Positions 17,397-24,844 of a DNA stretch of 64,000 bases are shown here, piece by piece. A program made the position numbers and the translations under genes. The notes under the pieces were generated by a model. It did not search any database. It saw nothing but the letters and a program-made list of their open reading frames with translations, and was not told where the DNA came from. Within the stretch, counting starts at the first letter, position 1. The number at the start of each line of letters is the position of its first letter. Location: assembly GCA_037045225.1 (NCBI GenBank), contig JBAOHZ010000009.1, positions 3,582,001 through 3,646,000 on the forward strand. The letters are read 5' to 3'. Source of the stretch: Nitrospira sp. GTDB lineage: Bacteria > Nitrospirota > Nitrospiria > Nitrospirales > Nitrospiraceae.

Positions 17397-18551
17397 ATGA
17401 TGACGCGAATTGTGTTGTTGGTGCTGGATGGATTCGGTATCGGCGCCTTGCCGGATGCTGAGCTGTATGGCGATGCGGGCTGCAATACTCTGCAACGGCT
17501 GGCCGCCATTTCCAAAGGGCTCGCCCTGCCGAACTTTGAACAACTCGGCCTTGGACATCTCGGCCAGTTTCAAGGTATCCGCCCCATGGCCCAGCCGGAA
17601 GGCTGCTACGGGACTCTCGGGTTTTCAACCAAGGGAAAAAACTCTCTCTCCGGACATTGGGAAATCGCCGGATACGTGATCGAAGAAGGCGAGCGCCCCT
17701 GTGAAGCCTTCACGACCGAGCTGTCGACTGCGCTCGAGACTGCGCTGGGACAGAAGACCCTGGGTAATTGCCGCGCGGTCACGCAGGAGCCGATCGCCGA
17801 GTTCGGTAGCGCCCATCAGAAATCTGGCATGCCCATCGCCTGGATCGACATGGCAGGCACGATTTTTCTGGCGGCGCACGAGCAGGTCGTGCCGCCTGAG
17901 GAACTGTATCGTCTGGCCCGTGAAGCGCGGAAGCTGCTCAAGACCATGGTGCCGATCGTGCGCGTGGTCGCCTGTCCGTTCGTCGGGCAGGCAGGCACTT
18001 TTGCTGCGACGGAGCGGCGGCGGGATTTTGCGGTGGAGCCTCCAGGGCTCACCTTGCTGGACCACTTAAGTCGCGCCAGTCAACTCGTCATCGGGGTGGG
18101 AAAGGTCGGCGACCTGTTCAGCGGGCGCGGGGTTACGAGATCGGTGCCGCTGTTTCAGGCTGAAGCCGTCATGGATGAGGTCGTGGGTATGTTCAGCAAG
18201 GTGCCACGCGGCTTGATCTATGCGAGTCTTCCGGTCATCCATCCGGATCTCCAGACCACAGTGTCCACGCTGCAGCAGATCGATCGTCGGCTGCGCGATT
18301 TGCAGGAGTGCCTCAAGGTCGGGGACGTGTTGATCATCACCGGCGATCATGGGTTCGATTGTGCCAGGCCGAATCCGGGTCACTCGCGTGAGTATGTGCC
18401 ATGTCTTGTCACCGGGCCGCGGCTTGCGCGCGGTGTGAACCTTGGGACCAGGGCAACTGCTGCGGACTTGGGCCAAACGATCGGCGAGGCGTTGGGTGCA
18501 ACCAGATTGCCCTGGGGCGATAGTTTCTTGGACGCGTTGCAGTCGCGGTAA
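17397..18551 (+). CDS. deoB: Phosphopentomutase-like protein (DeoB family), divergent metal site
   Basis: 384 residues, close to family length. DeoB isomerises (deoxy)ribose 1-phosphate to the 5-phosphate and belongs to the alkaline phosphatase superfamily. Metal ligands seen are D11 (LDGFGIGALPDA), the D-H of T-G-D-H-G near 316, and H of G-H-S-R-E-Y near 329. Two things are odd. The phosphoacceptor motif is G-K-N-S-L-S-G-H-W-E (80-89), with Ser83 where the B. cereus enzyme has Thr85. The segment matching its D-A-L-F-G-H ligand pair reads H-P-D-L-Q-T (about 282-287), so two metal ligands seem lost. deoC just upstream supports a role in deoxyribose phosphate metabolism, but a changed activity is possible. 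Confidence 0.85.
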   Translation: MMTRIVLLVLDGFGIGALPDAELYGDAGCNTLQRLAAISKGLALPNFEQLGLGHLGQFQGIRPMAQPEGCYGTLGFSTKGKNSLSGHWEIAGYVIEEGERPCEAFTTELSTALETALGQKTLGNCRAVTQEPIAEFGSAHQKSGMPIAWIDMAGTIFLAAHEQVVPPEELYRLAREARKLLKTMVPIVRVVACPFVGQAGTFAATERRRDFAVEPPGLTLLDHLSRASQLVIGVGKVGDLFSGRGVTRSVPLFQAEAVMDEVVGMFSKVPRGLIYASLPVIHPDLQTTVSTLQQIDRRLRDLQECLKVGDVLIITGDHGFDCARPNPGHSREYVPCLVTGPRLARGVNLGTRATAADLGQTIGEALGATRLPWGDSFLDALQSR

Positions 18552-18721
18552 CGGGCAGTTTGGGAATCGCTCAGTCGGCTAGCCCCTTCGATAGCTTGCC
18601 ACCACGTGTTTGGTTGATCACCGAGCGCTTCACATCCTTTCCTATCCAGACGGGCGAGCATTGTCTGAAGGATGCCAGGAACCAGTTCAAACGCGGTGGG
18701 CCTACCAGATGTGGAAGCGCA

Positions 18722-18928
18722 CTAGCGAGGTGATGGGGGCAGGCGCCGGGAACGTTTGGCGTGGAGGGCAAATTCCAGCGCGGCTTCGAGGCGAATCACG
18801 CGTGCGTTCAGGTCTTCAATATGGGATTGCTGCTTGGCGACCGTGGTGTTGAGTTGGTCCACTTTGTCGTTCAGTTTGATGGTATTGGCGAAGGCATCCC
18901 ACACACGCTCGGTGAGTCCCATCGTCAC
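18722..18928 (-). CDS. Small coiled-coil protein, partner of the ribbon-helix-helix gene
   Basis: 68 residues. The middle (about 18-55) is a regular heptad helix (IKLNDKVDQLNTTVAKQQ...IEDLNARVIRLEAAL), so an oligomeric coiled coil is likely. A basic, Pro-rich tail follows. The GTG start at 18928 overlaps the stop of the upstream gene as GTGA; an ATG two codons later is possible. Function unknown. The compact coupled pair, with a regulatory-looking upstream dyad, recalls toxin-antitoxin layout, but the coiled coil has no toxin motif. Confidence 0.6.
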   Translation of the reverse strand: MTMGLTERVWDAFANTIKLNDKVDQLNTTVAKQQSHIEDLNARVIRLEAALEFALHAKRSRRLPPSPR

Positions 18929-19206
18929 CCTTTCTTGCGGGTCTTGGAGAGCGCGTGCATGCGCGCTTCCGACTCCGCCACGAGGGCGAGGGTTTTGTCG
19001 ATGGCGCGAACGGTTTTCTTCGTCTCCCGGATGACTTGCTTGGCCATGTGATCCAAGAGCGACGGATCATCGGTCGGAACGTACCGCTCACCCCCTTCTC
19101 GAAGCAGTTCTGCCATGGTGAGATTGGCGGCTTTCGCCTTTTGTGCCAGCCGACGTTTCTGGCTGGGGCTCATGAGGATGGGGACTTGGACCATCGTGGA
19201 TGCCAT
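18925..19206 (-). CDS. Ribbon-helix-helix-like DNA-binding protein
   Basis: 93 residues. The N-terminus MVQVPILMSPSQKRRLAQKA...LTMAELLREG has the strand-helix-helix pattern and the turn residues of RHH (MetJ/Arc) repressors. A long helix (about 50-90) follows, possibly for dimerisation or partner contact. AGGGAGG six bases before the ATG is a strong ribosome site. An 8-bp inverted repeat lies 20 bases upstream, a natural autoregulatory operator. It is translationally coupled to the small coiled-coil gene. Confidence 0.65.
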   Translation of the reverse strand: MASTMVQVPILMSPSQKRRLAQKAKAANLTMAELLREGGERYVPTDDPSLLDHMAKQVIRETKKTVRAIDKTLALVAESEARMHALSKTRKKG

Positions 19207-19225
19207 TGAGGGCCTCCCTTACTCG

Positions 19226-19246
19226 GATATATAGGTGATATATATC
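19226..19246 (-). promoter_or_regulatory. AT-rich inverted and direct repeat, probable operator of the ribbon-helix-helix gene
   Basis: GATATATA (19226-19233) and TATATATC (19239-19246) form an 8-bp inverted repeat with a 5-base centre. GATATATA also recurs as a direct repeat at 19237-19244. The AT-rich block stands out in GC-rich surroundings and sits between the ribosome site and any upstream promoter of the minus-strand gene. Confidence 0.5.
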
Positions 19247-19489
19247 ATAGGGAAGAATTGGCTGTCGATTGGTATAGGATCGGGAGTCGTGCCAGGACTC
19301 ACGATAACAGACTCCGGCTCCATTTTGCTGTGGGCCCATGCCTGCTGGTTTGACCATTGCCCATGGGCACTCAGATGACGTATACGTACGAGTGAGCATT
19401 CGAGCTCTCCCACGTGCTTGGCATGATTGGATGGTTGACTCTTGCATGCCTGACGGTCGGTCGAGCCTGTAGTCAGAAAGGACGCGACT

Positions 19490-19951
19490 ATGTCGATTGA
19501 CGAGAAACTCAGCAGCCTCGGTTTCACGCTTCCGGCGCCTCCCAAGCCGGTGGCGAGTTATGTGCCCGCAGTCCTTGTGGGTGACTTGCTCTATCTCAGC
19601 GGCATGTTGCCGTTTCGAGACGGCCAAGTCGTCATCACCGGGAAGCTCGGCCAGGAGGTCACGGTCGAACGCGGGGCGGAGGCGGCGAGATTGGCACTGC
19701 TGAACGCTTTAGCGGTGATCCGGCAGGAGCTCGGTTCGTTGGACCGTGTACTGCGGATTGTGCGGGTGGTGGGTCATGTTGCGTCAGCCGCCGGGTTTGT
19801 GCAGCAGCCGGCCGTCATCAACGGCGCCTCCGACCTCTTGGTGCAGGTGTTCGGCGAAGCGGGGCGCCACGCTCGGGTCGCGTTGGGCGCGGCAGAGTTG
19901 CCCTTGCACGCGGCGATTGAACTCGAATTGCTGGTTCAGGTTCGACCATAA
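19490..19951 (+). CDS. RidA/YjgF family protein
   Basis: 153 residues, slightly longer than classic RidA (about 130), matching the longer YjgF-like subgroup. Typical features are DLLYLSGMLPF, the G-x-L-G-x-E-V-T-V turn, AARLALLNALAVIR and HARVALGAAELPLHAAIE. The Arg near 132 matches the imine-binding Arg of RidA. RidA proteins hydrolyse reactive enamines/imines formed by PLP enzymes. AAAGGA precedes the ATG. It stands alone between the ribbon-helix-helix pair, which it diverges from, and the TIG gene. Confidence 0.88.
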   Translation: MSIDEKLSSLGFTLPAPPKPVASYVPAVLVGDLLYLSGMLPFRDGQVVITGKLGQEVTVERGAEAARLALLNALAVIRQELGSLDRVLRIVRVVGHVASAAGFVQQPAVINGASDLLVQVFGEAGRHARVALGAAELPLHAAIELELLVQVRP

Positions 19952-19995
19952 AAAACTTTCCTGCGTCTACTCCCTTCCTGCCTCACCCGCTTGCC

Positions 19996-20025
19996 TTGAC
20001 ATCAAAAAAATCCGCTTGTTATAGT
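19996..20025 (+). promoter_or_regulatory. Strong sigma-70 type promoter for the TIG/Ycf48-like operon
   Basis: A perfect TTGACA (19996-20001), an 18-base spacer containing an A7 run, and TATAGT (20020-20025). This is the clearest promoter in the window. It leaves a leader of about 160 bases before the gene at 20195. Confidence 0.75.
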
Positions 20026-20194
20026 CCGTGAGCCCCTTCGTTTATTGCCGTGCCCCCCATCCGGCCTCGCTGCCTCAGTTGCGTGGGGTTTCTGTGCCAC
20101 GTACGGGGTGTTCGTCTGGTAGGTCATCATTTCAGCCTCGCCCAGGCCTGCTGGTCAGGCTCACGCCGAGGTTGCCGGTAGGGAGTGCCATCCC

Positions 20195-21871
20195 ATGAAA
20201 TACATCGCTCGTGTCATGCTCGTCGTTGCCCTGTTCTCGGGGCCGGTCGTTTCGGGAGAAGTCCGGGCGGAGGCGCCGGCCCTTCATCCTGCTGCGGCCG
20301 TACCTGGAGCTACCCTCTCGATCAGCGGGAAGGGGTTCGGTCCCTATAAATCGACGAAGTTTAATCAGGTGACGTTCCAGGGTGTGCCGGCGTTGGTTCA
20401 ACGCTGGGAGTCCGATCTCATTGAAGTGCGAGTCCCGTCGCAGGCGGCCGATGGACCGGTCGATATCGTTATCGGGAAGAAGCACCTGAAGGCCGGATCG
20501 TTTACTCGTTTACAGCCTGCCATTCATTCTTTGTCTCCGGCTGAGGCCGAACCAGGAACAATTCTAGAGATCACGGGTGAACATTTCGGCAACACCGCCG
20601 GGCCGCGTGATCCGAACACCATTTTCGGCGTCAACAGTGTGGCCGTGGGCGACGTGACCGTTCGTGTGCGCAAGTGGCGTGACGACAAGATCGAGGTTGA
20701 ATTGCCGGCCAATGTGCAGACGGGCGATGTCGTGGTTCGCATGGCCTCTTCCGATCCGCTGCCTGATGGTTCCTGCTGCGCACCGGTGAAACAGGTGGTG
20801 AGTAATACCATGCCGGTGCGAGTGTTGGCGTCGGTGCGGGTGGATCCGATGAGTGGTCCGGTGGGTACGAAGGTCGTGCTGTTCGGCAAGGGATTCGGTG
20901 CGACGAGGAACCCTGAGGATGGGGTCTCGTTTGGCGGGCGCCTGGCGACGGTGTCGCAATGGAGCGATACGGCTGTTGTGGTGCACGTGCCGCTGGATGC
21001 GCAGACCGGCCCCGTGGTGATGAAGCGAGGCGGCCAGGAGCGTACCGTCGGAACGTATACGGTACAGACGCCTCAGGCAACCGGTCTCACCCCGACTCAG
21101 GCGCCCATCGGAACCTTGCTGAAGATCACCGGTGATAACTTCGGCTTCTATTCTGAGGCCGGTGCAACGCCTTATAACTATCTCGATTTTTCACTCAGCG
21201 AAAATACCGTCGAGATCGGCGGGGTTCAGGCGATCGTCTATCGGTGGGGCAACGACCGGATCGACGTGTGGGTCCCGTACAGTGCCAAAAGTGGGCCGGT
21301 GGTGGTGAAACGTGCCGCGAATTCCCCGAAGCCCGACGGTAGCTGTTGCGCCGACAGGAAGGTGCTCGAAACGGAGGTCGGCATATTTACCCTAACCACG
21401 CCCAATATCGAGTCCTACAGTCCCACCACCGGGGGATTGGATGAGGTGGTGACGATCAAGGGGAGTGGATTCGGGAAGTTCCTGAAGACGGCTGAGCCCA
21501 GCAAGGTCATTACGGACAGTGTCTACGCGCGGACCTCTCCCGAGTTGGGGGAGAATGTGTCCCGGACCGAGGTATTGTTCAATGGTGTCGGCGCAATCGT
21601 CCAGTCCTGGACGGACACGGAGATCACCGTCAAGATTCCTCATCGCCATTCTTATGGAGTCGGCAAACTTGGCGAATTTAATCCCGATCTGACGTCGGGG
21701 CCGCTCGTCGTTCGCCGTGGATCATGGGATCTACTACCGGACGGATCCTGCTGCACGCCGAAGAAGTGGGTCACGCTCGAGGCCGGTACCTTTACCATTC
21801 AATCGACGGGATTGCCGGATGCGAGCTACTGGCGCAATCCGAGTTCAGAGAATACTCACCACCAACAATGA
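20195..21871 (+). CDS. Secreted protein with about five IPT/TIG repeats
   Basis: 558 residues. Residues 1-27 form a signal peptide (ends VRAEA). The rest is a string of immunoglobulin-like IPT/TIG repeats, each with the pattern P-x-x-A-x-x-G-x-x-x-x-I-x-G-x-x-F-G, then V-x-F-G/N-G and W-x-D-x-x-I-x-V-x-V/I-P. They begin near 33, 110, 212, 300 and 405. Three repeats end in a near-identical P-D-G-S-C-C motif (about 189, 382 and 509) just before a strand, so vicinal Cys pairs recur. Such repeats occur in extracellular binding or structural proteins. It overlaps the next exported gene by ATGA, so the two are probably made together. Confidence 0.8.
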   Translation: MKYIARVMLVVALFSGPVVSGEVRAEAPALHPAAAVPGATLSISGKGFGPYKSTKFNQVTFQGVPALVQRWESDLIEVRVPSQAADGPVDIVIGKKHLKAGSFTRLQPAIHSLSPAEAEPGTILEITGEHFGNTAGPRDPNTIFGVNSVAVGDVTVRVRKWRDDKIEVELPANVQTGDVVVRMASSDPLPDGSCCAPVKQVVSNTMPVRVLASVRVDPMSGPVGTKVVLFGKGFGATRNPEDGVSFGGRLATVSQWSDTAVVVHVPLDAQTGPVVMKRGGQERTVGTYTVQTPQATGLTPTQAPIGTLLKITGDNFGFYSEAGATPYNYLDFSLSENTVEIGGVQAIVYRWGNDRIDVWVPYSAKSGPVVVKRAANSPKPDGSCCADRKVLETEVGIFTLTTPNIESYSPTTGGLDEVVTIKGSGFGKFLKTAEPSKVITDSVYARTSPELGENVSRTEVLFNGVGAIVQSWTDTEITVKIPHRHSYGVGKLGEFNPDLTSGPLVVRRGSWDLLPDGSCCTPKKWVTLEAGTFTIQSTGLPDASYWRNPSSENTHHQQ

Positions 21872-22851
21872 GGCGTCGTACCGTGCATATCCTGGCAGTT
21901 GCATCGTGGTTGTTCATCGCTCTCCTGTGCGTCGGCACGACTGAGGCGGCTTCCCCGGAGGTCCGGGCCAACGTGGTCATGCAGAAGAGCGGCTCTGAAG
22001 CCACGTTGCTGGGGATGTTTTTTCACGATCCTCAGCTCGGCTGGGCCGTGGGGTCCGGTGGAACGATCCTCAAGACGACCGATGGCGGCCGTAAATGGAA
22101 GAAGCTCTCCAGCGGCACCACGTCGCTGTTGACGGCCGTCTATTTTCAGGATGCTCGTCATGGATGGGTCGTGGGTGCCAATGGCACCGTACGGACCAGT
22201 CGGGACGGCGGAGAAACCTGGAGTATTGTTTTCGTGTCCACGCAGGCGCCACTCTATGGAATTGCGTTCGTGACGCCTCAGAAGGGTTGGTTGGTCGGCG
22301 GGAACGGCACCATTCTGCAGACGACCGACGGTGGAGAGAATTGGACGGATCAAGCCAGCGGCACGAGCGCCGCGTTGTATTCCATTGTGCTGACCAATCA
22401 GCAGCATGGGACGATCGTCGGGGCGCTGGGTACGATTCTCACGACATCCGACGGCGGCGTGACCTGGACAACGCAAGTCAGCCAGAGTTCGGCGACGTTT
22501 TTTGATGTGGCCTTCGCTGATGAAGCGAACGGTTGGGCGGTCGGCAATGCCGGGGCGTTGTTTCAAACGACCGACGGCGGCACGCATTGGATTGATCGAA
22601 CGTTACCGTGCGGCCGGACCTGTAACAAGCTGACCGATCTGATTCGTATTCGCTTTACCGACGCACAACAAGGCTGGATCGTGGGTGAGCATGGCCAGAT
22701 CTTGCGAACCACCGATGCAGGATTTAATTGGGTGGAAGAAACCAGCCCCGTGAAACGCTCCCTGATGGCCCTGAGTTTTCCGCACACCACCGCCGGGTGG
22801 GCGGCAGGTGAGGGCGGCATCATCATTTCGATCAGCCCCGGTCGCCGGTAG
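21868..22851 (+). CDS. Exported Ycf48-like beta-propeller protein
   Basis: 327 residues. The signal peptide (about 5-27) ends T-T-E-A-A. Six or seven repeats of about 43 residues follow with G-W-A/V-V-G-x-x-G-T-I-L-x-T-x-D-G-G-x-x-W, the hallmark of the Ycf48/BNR-like seven-bladed propeller. Plant and cyanobacterial Ycf48 assists photosystem II assembly; in non-phototrophs the family is found exported and its role is unknown. The start is set by the ATGA overlap with the TIG gene; an upstream in-frame codon at 21724 would be inside that gene and would bury the signal peptide. Confidence 0.85.
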   Translation: MRRRTVHILAVASWLFIALLCVGTTEAASPEVRANVVMQKSGSEATLLGMFFHDPQLGWAVGSGGTILKTTDGGRKWKKLSSGTTSLLTAVYFQDARHGWVVGANGTVRTSRDGGETWSIVFVSTQAPLYGIAFVTPQKGWLVGGNGTILQTTDGGENWTDQASGTSAALYSIVLTNQQHGTIVGALGTILTTSDGGVTWTTQVSQSSATFFDVAFADEANGWAVGNAGALFQTTDGGTHWIDRTLPCGRTCNKLTDLIRIRFTDAQQGWIVGEHGQILRTTDAGFNWVEETSPVKRSLMALSFPHTTAGWAAGEGGIIISISPGRR

Positions 22852-22875
22852 CGGTCGTTATTTAAAATCGCCAGT

Positions 22876-23613
22876 TTACCCCAAGCAGCCCAATCGACTC
22901 TGCACAATGCTGAGAGCAGTGACGGCTGCGGTATCCGCGCGGAGAATACACTCGCCGAGGCTCACGGCCTGGCACTGTTGCGCCAGGGCCAACGCGATCT
23001 CGTCTTCAGCCCATCCCCCTTCAGGTCCGATGATCACGGTGAGTTGCTCCGAGGGGAGGTTCGGCAGCGGCACGCTGGCCAAAGCGACCGCCTTGTGGCG
23101 TTCTGCCAGGAGGAGCGAGCAGGTCCCCTGGTGGCGTGAGAAAAAGCGGCTCGACTCCAGCGGTACCAATACCTGCGGAGACTGCCATTGTTCCGATTGT
23201 TGCGCCGCTTCAGTGGCGATGCGCTGCCAGCGCGCCACTTGAGACGTGATCCTGTCTGACTGCGGTCGGACGACGCCATGGCGTGAGATCAGGGGAAGGA
23301 TCGTCCGCACGCCCAATTCACTCGCCTTCTGCACGACCCAATCCATATGGTCGCCTTTGAGCAGCGCCTGTGCGAGCAAGAGAGGGGGGGCGGTTTCGAT
23401 GGGTCCCTGCCGCTGCTCGAGAATCTCTGCCGTGAGCGCCTGCTGGGCGACCAGCGTGACCCGTACACGATACCGGCGGCGTTGATCATCAGTGAGCCAC
23501 AGAGATTCTCCCGGTTTGACGCGCAGGCTGGCCCTCAAATGATGGCAGAGGTCGCCCGTCAGGGTGATCTCTGCTCCATGAATGTCTGATGAGGCAACGA
23601 AAAATGCCGGCAT
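22876..23613 (-). CDS. rsmE: 16S rRNA (uracil(1498)-N(3))-methyltransferase
   Basis: 245 residues, normal length. It methylates N3 of U1498 in the decoding region of 16S rRNA using S-adenosylmethionine. The N-terminal PUA-like part has H-H-L-R-A-S-L-R-V. The SPOUT knot is marked by IGPEGGW and L-G-E-C-I-L-R-A-D-T-A, where most homologues have E-T-A. It lies 36 bases after dnaJ on the same strand, a common arrangement (dnaJ-prmA/rsmE). Confidence 0.95.
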   Translation of the reverse strand: MPAFFVASSDIHGAEITLTGDLCHHLRASLRVKPGESLWLTDDQRRRYRVRVTLVAQQALTAEILEQRQGPIETAPPLLLAQALLKGDHMDWVVQKASELGVRTILPLISRHGVVRPQSDRITSQVARWQRIATEAAQQSEQWQSPQVLVPLESSRFFSRHQGTCSLLLAERHKAVALASVPLPNLPSEQLTVIIGPEGGWAEDEIALALAQQCQAVSLGECILRADTAAVTALSIVQSRLGCLG

Positions 23614-23649
23614 GGTGGTCGGCGGATCAGGCGGGGGACGGTGATCGGT

Positions 23650-24762
23650 CTATTCGAAGAACGTTTTCATCTTGTCTAGAAATCCTTCGCCCTCGGTGTC
23701 TTTGGTGTACCCGCTTTCCTTGGCAAACTCCTCCAGCAGCTCTTTTTGCTTCGAGGTAAGCTTGGTTGGAATCTCGACTTTGACGTGGAACAATTGATCG
23801 CCGGTATGGCCGCCCTTGAGGTTCGGAAACCCAAGGCCTTTCAGTTTGAGAATCTTGTCCGGTTGGGTGCCGGCAGGAATCTTCATAAAAGTATTGCCCT
23901 TGAGCGTCGGTACTTCCACCCGGCCGCCGAGGATCGCGGTGACGAGATTCACGGGAAGGTCTGACACAATATCCTGAGCCTCGCGGCGGAAATGAGGATG
24001 GGGCTTCACTGTGATGGCGACATACAGGTCCCCCTGGGGACCGCCTTGCGCGCCATGCTCCCCCTCATTGGCGAGGCGCAGGCGCATGCCGGTTTCAATT
24101 CCGCCGGGTATTTGCACGGAGAGCATGCGTTCCTTTCGGATACGCTGCCGCCCACCGCAGGCTTGGCACGGTTCGGTGATGATTTGTCCGACTCCCTCGC
24201 ACTGACCGCAAGGCCGGCTGACGCTGAAGAATCCCTGTTGGAAGCGGAGCTGGCCCTGTCCTTTACAGGCCGGGCACATCTTGATGGCCGCGGCGGATCG
24301 AGCGCCGGTGCCTTTGCAATCCGCGCATGTTTCCCACCGGGGGATTTTGAGTTTCGCTTCCTTCCCGAACACCGACTCTTCAAAGGTCACTTCAAGATTG
24401 TATTGCAGGTCGTTGCCGCGCTCCGCGCGGCCCCGCCCGCGAGGCTGGCCGAAGAAGTCTTCGAAAATATCGTTGAAGATATCGCCGAACCCGCCTTGTC
24501 CGCCGAAGTCGAAGCCCTCCGCCCCCTGTGGTCCGCCTGCGTGGCCGAAGGCATCGTACCGTCGCCGTTTTTCCTGGTCGCTGATGACCTCGTAGGCTTC
24601 GTTGAGTTCTTTGAATTTTTCTTCTGCAGACTTTTTCTGCTCGGGCGACGTGTGAAGATCGGGGTGGTGTTGGCGGGCTAGTTTTCGGAATGCCTTCTTG
24701 ATCTCGTCGTCGGATGCGGTTCGCTCGATGCCGAGAGTTTCGTAGTAGTCGCGCTTAGCCAC
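23650..24762 (-). CDS. dnaJ: Chaperone protein DnaJ
   Basis: 370 residues. The J domain (1-70) carries the H-P-D motif that stimulates DnaK ATPase. A Gly/Phe-rich linker, four zinc-binding repeats (CADCKGTG, CPACKGQG, CGQCEGVG, CQACGGRQ) and the C-terminal substrate domain follow. The last repeat ends in Gln instead of Gly. It is third in grpE-dnaK-dnaJ; a strong hairpin separates it from dnaK and could lower its expression relative to dnaK. Confidence 0.98.
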   Translation of the reverse strand: MAKRDYYETLGIERTASDDEIKKAFRKLARQHHPDLHTSPEQKKSAEEKFKELNEAYEVISDQEKRRRYDAFGHAGGPQGAEGFDFGGQGGFGDIFNDIFEDFFGQPRGRGRAERGNDLQYNLEVTFEESVFGKEAKLKIPRWETCADCKGTGARSAAAIKMCPACKGQGQLRFQQGFFSVSRPCGQCEGVGQIITEPCQACGGRQRIRKERMLSVQIPGGIETGMRLRLANEGEHGAQGGPQGDLYVAITVKPHPHFRREAQDIVSDLPVNLVTAILGGRVEVPTLKGNTFMKIPAGTQPDKILKLKGLGFPNLKGGHTGDQLFHVKVEIPTKLTSKQKELLEEFAKESGYTKDTEGEGFLDKMKTFFE

Positions 24763-24791
24763 GGAAGATTTTTACCCGGTTAAATGTGCAA

Positions 24792-24829
24792 CACGACCGA
24801 GCTTCATCAAGAGATGAAGCTCGGTCGTG
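24792..24829 (-). terminator. Perfect 16-bp hairpin between dnaK and dnaJ
   Basis: The arms 24792-24807 and 24814-24829 are exact reverse complements with a 6-base loop (CAAGAG). On the minus strand it starts 15 bases after the dnaK stop, and TTGCACATTTAA follows the stem. It lies 30 bases before the dnaJ start. It could be a partial terminator, an mRNA-stabilising 3' structure for dnaK, or both. Confidence 0.75.
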
Positions 24830-24844
24830 CAATCAGTGAGGGTG

